DNA of 48,374 nucleotides from Cytophagales bacterium (GTDB lineage: Bacteria; Bacteroidota; Bacteroidia; Cytophagales; Spirosomataceae): NCBI GenBank assembly GCA_024742395.1, contig JANSYO010000032.1, positions 1 to 48,374 on the forward strand, in the 5' to 3' direction. Shown here piece after piece: positions 17,196 through 24,702 of this stretch (its first letter is position 1; each line of letters opens with the position of its first letter). Below the pieces are notes generated by a model, which did no database searches, was not told where the DNA came from, and saw nothing but the letters and a program-made list of their open reading frames with translations. The position numbers were made by a program, and so were the translations under genes.

Positions 17196-18181
17196 ATAAG
17201 TTTAGTTTTTAGCAGATTAAACTCCTTTTTTAAGGAGTTTTTTTTGTACAAGACATTGTATGTAAAATCAATAATAGGAAGCTCAATATCCCAGTCTTTC
17301 GTGATTTTATGAATGCTTTTAACGGCATAATAACCCTCGGCAATCATGTTCATTTCTAATTGAGCCGTTTTGACGGTATACCCACGCCCTATCATATTAC
17401 CAAAAGACCTGTTGCGGCTAAACTGTGAATAGGCAGTAACCAAAAGGTCGCCGAGGTAGGCTGAAGCATTTAATTGTCTTTGAGCCGGAGCTATGTAGTT
17501 TACAAAGCGTTCAATCTCCAACATGGCGTTAGAAATAAGGACTGCCTGAAAATTGTCGCCTGCTCCTAAACCATGCGATATCCCGCTAGCCAGGGCTACA
17601 ATGTTTTTTATTACGGCTACATATTCAGCACCATACAAATCATCTATACCCGAGGCATTGACAAACCGGCAGGTCAAAATCTTAGCAAAAGAATTAGCTA
17701 GTTCAATATCCGGAGAAGCAATTGTAAGATATGACTGTTTTTCCAGAGCTACTTCTTCTGCGTGACATGGGCCTGCTATGATGGCTTGTGCGGACAAGGG
17801 AACCTGGAATTCTTCGGTAAGGTAATCGCTGACTAAAAGATGTTTTTCAGGAACAATTCCTTTAATAGCGGAAACAACTTTTTTGTTTTCAAAGTGCTGC
17901 GAGCTAAGGCCTTCAAGGGCGTTTTCAAGAAAAGCTGCAGGGACTGCCAAAACCACCCATTCACTTCCTTTAAAAGCTTCTTTAATGTTAAAGTAAGGTT
18001 TGACCTTAGAGGGGTGAATCTCTACGCTACTTAAATATTTGGGATTATGGTGATGTTTACGGATGTGTTCTACAGCATCATGGTTTCTCATCCACCATTT
18101 TATCTTAATGCCAGAGTACTCGCTTAGAATTTTGACAATAGCTGTAGCCCAGCTTCCACCTCCAATGACCGTTACTTTCAT
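17192..18181 (-). CDS. gpsA: glycerol-3-phosphate dehydrogenase [NAD(P)+]
   Basis: A 329-residue GpsA, which reduces dihydroxyacetone phosphate to sn-glycerol-3-phosphate for phospholipid synthesis. VTVIGGGSWATAIVKIL (3-19) is the NAD(P)-binding loop, VVSAIKGIVPE and AEEVAL follow, and GAEYVAVIKNIVALASGISHGLGAGDN contains the catalytic Lys. RNRSFGNMIGRG and EGYYAVKSIH are the normal C-terminal marks. Start ATG at 18181. The 3' end overlaps the convergent dodecin gene by four bases and contains that gene's terminator. Confidence 0.96.
   Translation of the reverse strand: MKVTVIGGGSWATAIVKILSEYSGIKIKWWMRNHDAVEHIRKHHHNPKYLSSVEIHPSKVKPYFNIKEAFKGSEWVVLAVPAAFLENALEGLSSQHFENKKVVSAIKGIVPEKHLLVSDYLTEEFQVPLSAQAIIAGPCHAEEVALEKQSYLTIASPDIELANSFAKILTCRFVNASGIDDLYGAEYVAVIKNIVALASGISHGLGAGDNFQAVLISNAMLEIERFVNYIAPAQRQLNASAYLGDLLVTAYSQFSRNRSFGNMIGRGYTVKTAQLEMNMIAEGYYAVKSIHKITKDWDIELPIIDFTYNVLYKKNSLKKEFNLLKTKLI
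17219..17245 (+). terminator. intrinsic terminator inside the gpsA 3' coding end
   Basis: AAACTCCTT (17219-17227), TTTT loop, AAGGAGTTT (17232-17240) and five more T residues: a perfect 9-base stem on the plus strand. It should end the dodecin transcript, yet the same bases encode the last codons of gpsA on the other strand (NSLKKEF). Confidence 0.8.
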
Positions 18182-18197
18182 CTGACAAAGATAAAAA

Positions 18198-18225
18198 AAT
18201 AAGAGGCCCTTTACGGCCTCTTATT
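18198..18225 (-). terminator. intrinsic terminator between the efflux adaptor gene and gpsA
   Basis: A perfect 11-base stem AATAAGAGGCC (18198-18208) / GGCCTCTTATT (18215-18225) with a 6-base loop. On the minus strand it is followed by TTTTTTATC, so it ends the TolC-adaptor transcript just before gpsA begins at 18181. Confidence 0.8.
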
Positions 18226-18250
18226 TATGATAAAGATGTACAGTTTTTAA

Positions 18251-19627
18251 TTACTCTTCAGTCTTATCTTTTTCTTCTTTTTTCTTTTCTACTATGGAGC
18301 CTTCTTTTAATCTTTTGGATACCTCTATGAATGGGCCAGATATTATTTCGTCTCCTTCTTTCAGTCCTTCCAGGATCTCAATGGTACCTTTTTGAGTATC
18401 AGTGATGCCTGTTTTTACTTCTCTTATTTTGGCCACACCTTTATCGTTAATAAAGACGATCTCCTTAGGTTTTTCAGTAGATTTTGTTTCAGCGGTTTCT
18501 ACTGCTCCCAATCCCATGCCCTCTTCTTTTTTAACTTCCTTTTCACCAGTACGTGTAGTTACGGCGGCTATTGGTACAGAGAGTATTCCTTTCTTGCTTT
18601 CAGTAATGATATCTACGGTAGCAGTCATACCCGGCTTAAAAGGGTATCTGTTTTCAGATAATAAGTCTCTGTAAGAACTTGGAAGAATGTTAATTCTGAC
18701 CTCAAACTCAGTAACAGCCTCCGTGGAATTGGCATTGGCTCCAAGAGCACCACCACTTCCATTGGCGGTATTTGCTATTTGAGTAATAACGCCTTTAAAC
18801 GTTTTGTCTCTTCCGCCATATGCATCTACATCAATGATGGCAGTATCTCCCCTTTGAACTCTTACTATATCGTTCTCGTTTACGTTAACTCTAACTTCCA
18901 TATTGTGAAGGTTGGCAATACGCAGCATTTCAGTTCCCGCCATTTGAGAAGTTCCTACCACTCTTTCTCCCAATTCTACGTCCAGTTTTGAAACAATTCC
19001 GTTCATTGGAGCGTAAATGTTGGTTTTTCTTAAATTCTCGTTAGCATCTTTCAGGTTCGCTTCGGCACTTTTAATTCCATATTCTGCCGCTCCAAAATTT
19101 GCTTTAGCTGCTGCCAAATCCTGACGGGCGATCTTGAAATTGGTTTCTGCTACTTCAAAATCTGATTGAGAAATAACTTTGTCTGCTAATAGTTTTTGCT
19201 GACGTTTAAATTCAAGCTCAGCTCTCATCATTTGTGATTCTGCTCTCGCAATCTGCGATTTAGCTTGTTCAGCACTGGCTTTTGCCTGATTTACTCCTGC
19301 CTTAAATCGTTCTACTACAGAGAGATAATTCTCTGGCTGAATTTTCAATAAAAGTTGACCTTTTCTTACAGAATCGCCTTCTTCAATATACAGCCCTATA
19401 ATCTCTCCGGGAACGTCAGGTGAAATGTTTACCTCCAACTCCGGTTGTATTTTACCTGAGGCAGAAACAGTCTCAGTTAAATCAGTTCTGGTAACCTCGG
19501 CAAACTCTACCTGAGTAGCCTTTTCTTTTCCAATCCATCCCTGCGATTTAGCTATGAATAAAAAGGCTACAAAAGCAATAGCCACCGCACCGGTTATATA
19601 CCAAATTCTATTCGATTTCTTTTTCAT
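18251..19627 (-). CDS. efflux periplasmic adaptor subunit (HlyD/MacA/RND type)
   Basis: A 458-residue membrane-fusion protein. It has one N-terminal membrane anchor (IWYITGAVAIAFVAFLFIA), a split lipoyl domain (VSASGKIQPELEVNISPDVPGEIIGLYIEEGDSVRKGQLLLKI, then IYAPMNGIVSKLDVELGERVVG), a long alpha-hairpin between them (residues ~105-205, rich in Ala, Gln and Lys), then beta-barrel and membrane-proximal domains (PFKPGMTATVDIITESKKGILSVPIAAV). The tail is a Lys/Glu run. It starts 18 bases after the TolC gene, in one operon. The inner-membrane pump is not adjacent: the next gene is gpsA behind a terminator. Confidence 0.92.
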   Translation of the reverse strand: MKKKSNRIWYITGAVAIAFVAFLFIAKSQGWIGKEKATQVEFAEVTRTDLTETVSASGKIQPELEVNISPDVPGEIIGLYIEEGDSVRKGQLLLKIQPENYLSVVERFKAGVNQAKASAEQAKSQIARAESQMMRAELEFKRQQKLLADKVISQSDFEVAETNFKIARQDLAAAKANFGAAEYGIKSAEANLKDANENLRKTNIYAPMNGIVSKLDVELGERVVGTSQMAGTEMLRIANLHNMEVRVNVNENDIVRVQRGDTAIIDVDAYGGRDKTFKGVITQIANTANGSGGALGANANSTEAVTEFEVRINILPSSYRDLLSENRYPFKPGMTATVDIITESKKGILSVPIAAVTTRTGEKEVKKEEGMGLGAVETAETKSTEKPKEIVFINDKGVAKIREVKTGITDTQKGTIEILEGLKEGDEIISGPFIEVSKRLKEGSIVEKKKEEKDKTEE

Positions 19628-19645
19628 GTCTTACTGGTTTATTAC

Positions 19646-21115
19646 TTAGAATTGCAGGGGTTTGTTTTGATAGAAGTCTAGAATTTTCATTCTAAAAATA
19701 TAATCATATTTGGCTTGTATAAGAGTAGCTAAAGCCCTGTCAAGATTTGTTTTCGCTAAATTATAATCTACAAAATTGGAGGCCCCCGCACTGTAGCTTG
19801 ATTCTGCTGCAGCAAATGCTTTTTCAAGGGCGTCTACCTGCACCAGATTGGCACTGTAAGACTTGGCTCCGTTAAGCATGTTTATATAGGCCTGATCAAT
19901 ACTTTGTCTTATTCCTATTTTGGTGTTCTCGGTATTCAATTCTGTTTGCAACTGCTGAATTTTAGCTGCTTGTACCTGATACTTCTTATTGTATCCGTTA
20001 AAAATTGGAATCTGGATAGAAATACCGGCATTTACGTTTTGGTTATTGCCTAATTGGCTAAAGTACGGGATGTTTTCTCGATTAAAGGCGGGTTCCTGGA
20101 AATCAACAGTGAACGGCACTGTTTGGCCTTCAAAAACTGTAGTGGCTGTTACAGTTGTAGTATTAAAGCCGTCCTGCACCAGGTTTTTCGCTGCGGAAGA
20201 GTACGCCGAACCCCAGTTTAAATTGGCCCTAACAGAGGGGATGCCTACCGAATTAGCAATCTGGATGTTCTTTTCAGCCATTTGTTCTCTTATTTCAGAA
20301 GCCTTTATTTCTGGCAAATAATTCATGGCTGCTTCATATACTGTTTCTGTATTTTCAGGGTAAGGCTGAACCCCAGGATCGGGTACGTCTATTCTGGAAA
20401 CCGAAAAGGGTCTGGAGTCTGTCAGATTCATTGCTTGTTTAAGCGTTAGAAGTGCACCTTGATATTGGTTTTGGGTGTTTACCAAATTTAGCTCATCATT
20501 TGCCAGCTGGGCATTTAAATTAAACATATTGGTTTCTGGCAGTGAACCAGCTTCTACCAGTTTGCTAGTTCTGCTTAATTGAAGTCGGGTGACTTCAAGG
20601 TTTTTTTGAGATACTTCAATCATGTCCTGAGCAGAAAGAACATTTAGGTAGGCTACAGCTACCTGAAGCGAAATGTTGTTTCTTTGGGCCTGAAGATCCA
20701 TTTTGGCAGCTTCCAGATCAAGGTTACTGCGTTCTACCGTATTTTTTAATCTGTAACCGTTGTAAAGGAGCATACTGGCACCCACTCCCAGTGAGTTGGT
20801 CCCAATGGCCTGGGTAACGATATTATTAGAAAATGGATCCACGTTTCTACCAAAATTAGAATTCAGGCTGTACTGTCCATTGAGGGTAGGCAGGATATTT
20901 CCTTTTGCCTGATTAAGCTGAACCAGACTGTTTTCTATAGCCAGTTCGCTTTGGCGTAAAGAAATGTTATGTTCCAAGGCATAGTTTATACACTCTTGTA
21001 GCGAATAATCTGGTGTGCTGTTTGCTCCGGATAATTGGGTTTGGCTGTAACTAGTCAGACTTGTCAGAAAACTGGAGGCAAAGAAAATAAGAGCGAAAGT
21101 AAGTTTAGAAGTCAT
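19646..21115 (-). CDS. TolC-family outer-membrane efflux protein
   Basis: A 489-residue outer-membrane channel protein. I start it at the ATG at 21115, which gives a signal peptide (MTSKLTFALIFFASSFLTSLTSYSQ); the longer frame begins with TTG at 21139. After the signal comes YSLQECINYALEHNISLRQSELAIENS, the standard TolC opening. There are two internally similar halves of long heptad-rich helices (residues ~60-240 and ~270-480), with conserved ASMLLYNGYRLKN and SIQIPIFNGYNKKYQVQAAK at the beta-barrel strands. It supplies the exit duct for the adaptor encoded directly downstream. Confidence 0.93.
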   Translation of the reverse strand: MTSKLTFALIFFASSFLTSLTSYSQTQLSGANSTPDYSLQECINYALEHNISLRQSELAIENSLVQLNQAKGNILPTLNGQYSLNSNFGRNVDPFSNNIVTQAIGTNSLGVGASMLLYNGYRLKNTVERSNLDLEAAKMDLQAQRNNISLQVAVAYLNVLSAQDMIEVSQKNLEVTRLQLSRTSKLVEAGSLPETNMFNLNAQLANDELNLVNTQNQYQGALLTLKQAMNLTDSRPFSVSRIDVPDPGVQPYPENTETVYEAAMNYLPEIKASEIREQMAEKNIQIANSVGIPSVRANLNWGSAYSSAAKNLVQDGFNTTTVTATTVFEGQTVPFTVDFQEPAFNRENIPYFSQLGNNQNVNAGISIQIPIFNGYNKKYQVQAAKIQQLQTELNTENTKIGIRQSIDQAYINMLNGAKSYSANLVQVDALEKAFAAAESSYSAGASNFVDYNLAKTNLDRALATLIQAKYDYIFRMKILDFYQNKPLQF

Positions 21116-21242
21116 ACACTGAGGTGTTTTCGAAAGCAATATTACTTAAGATTCTTTAGTGATTCGAGTATAAAAAGGATAAACGGCAGATTAGCTAAAT
21201 GAATCTGGTCAAACTCAATTTCGGTATCAGGGGCCTAATTGT

Positions 21243-21272
21243 TTGTCAAGGAGATTTTCATTTCTATTTTTG
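21243..21272 (+). promoter_or_regulatory. Bacteroidota-type promoter of nhaD
   Basis: TTG at 21243-21245, exactly 19 bases, TATTTTTG at 21265-21272: a full match to TTG-N19-TAnnTTTG. The start of transcription is expected near 21279, giving a 5' leader of about 30 bases to the nhaD ATG. Confidence 0.75.
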
Positions 21273-21307
21273 CGGGGCTTTTACGGAATAAAAACATAAA
21301 TAAGTAG

Positions 21308-22573
21308 ATGGTTGTATTATTGATTCTGGTTTTTGTTATAGGATATCTGGGGATTGTTCTGGAACACAATATTTCTATAGATAAATCTTCTTCGGCTTTA
21401 TTAACTGGAGCACTCTGTTGGACGGTGGTAGCATTCACTACCCATGATGTAGATCATATGAATGAGGAGTTGCTTCATCATTTAAGTGAAATTGCGAGTA
21501 TTTTGTTCTTCCTGATGGGTGCAATGACGATTGTTGAGCTTATTGATACCTATGATGGATTCGATATAATTACCGATAGGATTACTACCAGAAGCCAGTC
21601 AAAGCTTCTGTGGATCATTTGTATACTTACGTTCTTTTTATCAGCATTGTTAGATAACCTGACGACTACTATTGTAATGGTGACCTTGGTGAAGAAACTA
21701 ATTGACAAGGCTGATCTAAGATTAATGTTTGTTGGTATAATTGTAGTAGCGGCCAATGCCGGTGGAGCCTGGTCTCCAATGGGTGATGTAACCACCACTA
21801 TGTTATGGATAGGTGGGCAAATCACGGCGGTAAATACCATCACTACTCTTATTATTCCTAGTTTGGTTTGTATGTTGGTTCCATTGTTGGTGTTGGCTCC
21901 AAGTTTAAAAGGCAATTTGCCCGGCAAAATGTTTGGAAGCGATGATAAAGCTGCTCACACAAAAACTGAGAAATATGTTATCTTTTTTACCGGTATTGGT
22001 GGTTTGATCTCTGTGCCTATTTTCAAAACGGTAACGCATCTTCCTCCATTTATGGGAATGCTTTTAGCCTTAGGAGTTCTTTGGCTTGTTACAGAACTCT
22101 TATTAAAAAATAAGGAAGAGCACTTTAGAAATAATTATTCAGTATATAAGGCCTTAGAAAAGGTAGACATGCCAAGTGTACTTTTCTTCCTTGGGATTTT
22201 ATTGGCTGTTTCGGCACTGCAGACAGAAGGAATTTTGTCCTCATTGGCCGCCTGGCTTTCAAGCAACATTGAAAGTCAAACGTTAATCGTAACGCTAATT
22301 GGTCTCTTGTCATCTGTGGTAGATAACGTGCCATTGGTAGCAGCTTCTATGGGTATGTATGACCTCACTCAGTTTCCTACAGATGATCCTTTCTGGGAGC
22401 TTCTGGCTTATTGTGCAGGAACAGGCGGTAGTGCTCTAATCATAGGTTCTGCAGCAGGTGTGGCGGCTATGGGAATGGAAAAAATTAATTTCTTCTGGTA
22501 CGTTAAAAAAATTACCTGGCTGGCATTAATAGGATATTTCGCCGGAATAGGGGTCTACTTATTGATGTCATAA
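21308..22573 (+). CDS. nhaD: NhaD-type Na+/H+ antiporter
   Basis: A 421-residue polytopic protein of the ion-transporter superfamily with about 12 hydrophobic segments. Family marks are TTHDVDHMNEELLHHLSEIASILFFLMGAMTIVELIDTYDGF (residues ~44-86), SALLDNLTTTIVMVTLVKKL, ANAGGAWSPMGDVTTTMLWIGGQ and the second half's LSSVVDNVPLVAASMGMY plus GTGGSALIIGSAAGVAAMGME; the two DN(L/V)xxx segments are the repeat-related ion-binding loops. It exports Na+ in exchange for H+, which fits a marine or haloalkaline habitat. An insertion sequence begins 35 bases after the stop. Confidence 0.93.
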   Translation: MVVLLILVFVIGYLGIVLEHNISIDKSSSALLTGALCWTVVAFTTHDVDHMNEELLHHLSEIASILFFLMGAMTIVELIDTYDGFDIITDRITTRSQSKLLWIICILTFFLSALLDNLTTTIVMVTLVKKLIDKADLRLMFVGIIVVAANAGGAWSPMGDVTTTMLWIGGQITAVNTITTLIIPSLVCMLVPLLVLAPSLKGNLPGKMFGSDDKAAHTKTEKYVIFFTGIGGLISVPIFKTVTHLPPFMGMLLALGVLWLVTELLLKNKEEHFRNNYSVYKALEKVDMPSVLFFLGILLAVSALQTEGILSSLAAWLSSNIESQTLIVTLIGLLSSVVDNVPLVAASMGMYDLTQFPTDDPFWELLAYCAGTGGSALIIGSAAGVAAMGMEKINFFWYVKKITWLALIGYFAGIGVYLLMS

Positions 22574-22608
22574 TATTGCTAATTACATAGAATTGTATGA
22601 TTGCAGTT

Positions 22609-22624
22609 AAAAGAGGCTGTCTCA
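22609..22624 (+). repeat. IS left terminal inverted repeat
   Basis: AAAAGAGGCTGTCTCA, identical in inverse orientation to 24319-24334. With 22642-22653 it can fold into a hairpin followed by T residues, which would also stop nhaD transcripts. Confidence 0.85.
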
Positions 22625-22727
22625 TTATAAACATGGGTCAGCCTTCTTTTTTGAATAAAAGTTTAATTCTTGTGACAATCTCTTCTGATTTTGGTGCGGG
22701 GAGTTTAAAATGAGGCCGAAATAGCCC

Positions 22728-24275
22728 TTATGAAGCCATTTTTCGGATATTGTGTGCAATTGCGAGCAAGCCCGTTTCGATGAGGACTTTTTCTTTTCCT
22801 CTTAACATAAATCTTCTGAAGCTTTTGTTTTGCTTGATGTTTCCAAACACTGCTTCCACATCTGCTGGCCTTTGGGAGCGATGTTTTATTCCCTCTGGAC
22901 TTAGTAGCTTTTGTCGTGCTTTGTCTTTTAATCTTTTTGCATTGTGATTGACTTGGACAAGTCGATTTCCTTTGGCTTTGTGGCAGGCTCCTTTCAATGG
23001 GCAATTGTCGCAGTTTTTTGCTTGATAAAAGCTTATTTGCTGTTCGTAGCCAGATTTTCTTTTCTCTGTTTTTTCATAGACTTTCTCCATCTTTTGACCC
23101 ATCGGACAGATAAAAAAGTCGTTCTCCGAATCGTAATACAGGTTCTCTGATTTGAAGGCATCTTCAGGCTTTATTTTCCCTTTGGCTTTTTGCTCTTTAT
23201 GGAAGTAATTGTACTTCACATAGCCCTCAAGTTCATTGTTCTCTAAATATTGATAGTTTTCTTCCGAGCCATAGCCGGCATCGGCCACCACTTCTTCTGG
23301 TAATGTTTTATAGAGCTCTTTGAAGGTTTCTAGGTGGAGTGGTAAGGTATATACATCGTTGGCGTATTGGTAGATGTCGTAGTTTAGAATACATTGATTA
23401 CAAGTACTTATCTGCCAGTTGTAGCCTGCTTTTAGCTGACCATTGAGCATGTGGTCGTCTTTCATTCGCATAAAAGTGGCATCAGGGTCTGTCTTGGAAT
23501 AGGAGTTTCGATCACCGATTAGCTTTTGCTGAACTTCGTATTTCTTTAGATTCTTTGGCCAATTGTTCTTTGCATAATTCAGCTTTTGCTTCACTTTCGG
23601 ATCTACTTCTTTGCCTTTTAAGGCTTGATTGATCTGGCCAATGGTTTGTTCTACTTTTTGAGAATCTATCTTTTCAAAAGTAGTAGGCGAGTTATCTTTC
23701 ATCTCCTCAGAGGCAATCTTTTCGGCATAGCTCCAAAGGTCTTTAAGCTGTTCTTTTACCCTTTCTGTATTCCGTTTTATAGCCTTACCCCATACGAAAG
23801 TGTATTTATTGGCATTGGCCTCTATTTTGGTCCCATCCACATAAACCGTCTTTAAATCTACCAGTCCTTGATCTGCCATCAGTAAAACCACTTGACCAAA
23901 AACCTCTTTCAATACCGACTTCAATCTATCTGTTCTAAATCGGTTTATTGTATTATGGTCTGGTCGCTGCATGCCGGCAAGCCACATGAAGTGAATGTTT
24001 GTACTCACAGCTTCTTCTATTTTTCGGGAAGAATAAATATTGCTGATATAGCCGTAAATAATGATTTTTAACATCATTCGTGGATGAAATGATGAACTTC
24101 CACCTCCAGAATACTTCAGTATTAATGAATCAATATCTATCTCATATATGATTCTTTGTACCAATCGAACCACGTGATTTTCGGGAATTAATTCATTTAA
24201 CGATGGAGGAAGAAGGGATAGCTGATAAGGGTCATAATCCTTAAATACAGGCTTCTTTTTGACTCCTTTTTTCAT
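22728..24275 (-). CDS. IS1182-family DDE transposase
   Basis: A 515-residue transposase. The N-terminal DUF772-type domain includes NHVVRLVQRIIYEIDIDSL, SSFHPRMMLKIIIYGYISNIYSSRKIEE and RPDHNTINRFRTDRL. The DDE catalytic residues are Asp147 (VYVDGTKIEANANKY), the Asp in EVVADAGYGSEENY and the Glu in VEAVFGNIKQNKSFRRF. A Cys-rich segment (ICPMGQK, then CDNCPLKGACHKAKGN) between the second D and the E is usual in this family. The frame is intact from ATG (24275) to stop, so the element may be active. Confidence 0.95.
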   Translation of the reverse strand: MKKGVKKKPVFKDYDPYQLSLLPPSLNELIPENHVVRLVQRIIYEIDIDSLILKYSGGGSSSFHPRMMLKIIIYGYISNIYSSRKIEEAVSTNIHFMWLAGMQRPDHNTINRFRTDRLKSVLKEVFGQVVLLMADQGLVDLKTVYVDGTKIEANANKYTFVWGKAIKRNTERVKEQLKDLWSYAEKIASEEMKDNSPTTFEKIDSQKVEQTIGQINQALKGKEVDPKVKQKLNYAKNNWPKNLKKYEVQQKLIGDRNSYSKTDPDATFMRMKDDHMLNGQLKAGYNWQISTCNQCILNYDIYQYANDVYTLPLHLETFKELYKTLPEEVVADAGYGSEENYQYLENNELEGYVKYNYFHKEQKAKGKIKPEDAFKSENLYYDSENDFFICPMGQKMEKVYEKTEKRKSGYEQQISFYQAKNCDNCPLKGACHKAKGNRLVQVNHNAKRLKDKARQKLLSPEGIKHRSQRPADVEAVFGNIKQNKSFRRFMLRGKEKVLIETGLLAIAHNIRKMAS

Positions 24276-24318
24276 AACTGAAGTTACAAAAAAATCTATA
24301 AAAAAGAGACTGCCCTTT

Positions 24319-24334
24319 TGAGACAGCCTCTTTT
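24319..24334 (-). repeat. IS right terminal inverted repeat
   Basis: Exact inverse complement of 22609-22624. It forms the outer arm of a palindrome with AAAAAAGAGACTG just inside the element. Confidence 0.85.
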
Positions 24335-24702
24335 GTTTCTAACGTTTTGTCTCTGATATCATAGCTTTTCTAGACAGAAAAGAATATTTGGTACCAATTT
24401 ATTAGAATTTCGGACCTTTCGGAATGTATAGACTTTTTGACTTTTAGGATAAAAATGTCATATAGACACTTATTCTTAAAGTGCGGTTTTGTGGTATTAT
24501 TTAATCCTTGAGGGATTGATTGTAGAAATAATGGATAAAATAGTGTCATAGATTTGATAGGATAAAAATGGTAATATTATAATGATTAATATACCTTTGT
24601 GGAGGTTTAATGATAAATGTTCTACAAAGATCTATTTTACCCTTGGCCGAAACCTAAAACTACTTTTCATAAACCATTTTTTAACTTAACTCTTATTAAT
24701 CT
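24335..24702 (+). promoter_or_regulatory. SusC upstream region, no gene
   Basis: These 368 bases between the IS and susC hold no convincing ORF. A -7-like box TACCTTTG lies at 24592-24599, followed by a ~100-base leader; no TTG sits at the expected -33 position. A 12-base direct repeat (AGGATAAAAATG) occurs at 24446-24457 and 24559-24570, 113 bases apart, and a small inverted repeat CTTTTCT-agac-AGAAAAG lies near 24364-24381. The repeat could be a regulator site, but the evidence is weak. Confidence 0.35.

Larger units (their letters stand above)
22609..24334. mobile_element. IS1182-family insertion sequence, apparently complete
   Basis: A 1,726-base element bounded by perfect 16-base terminal inverted repeats (22609-22624 and 24319-24334, AAAAGAGGCTGTCTCA) with one intact transposase gene on the minus strand. 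Each end carries a nested palindrome next to the terminal repeat: AAAAGAGGCTG with CAGCCTTCTTTT at the left, and a similar one with a G-T pair at the right. These act as possible transcription blockers against read-through, as in many IS of this kind. A three-base repeat GTT flanks both ends, but this is too short to be called a target duplication with confidence. It sits between nhaD and the SusC leader region. Confidence 0.9.

Noticed and set aside
22606-24337. GTT direct repeat as IS target-site duplication
   Set aside because: Three bases is too short to be distinguished from chance; mentioned only in the IS entry.
24610-24657. 15-codon ORF (ATG near 24610) in the SusC leader as a leader peptide
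   Set aside because: A GGAGG lies just before it, but Bacteroidota rarely depend on Shine-Dalgarno sequences and no terminator or other attenuator part follows, so coding is not supported.
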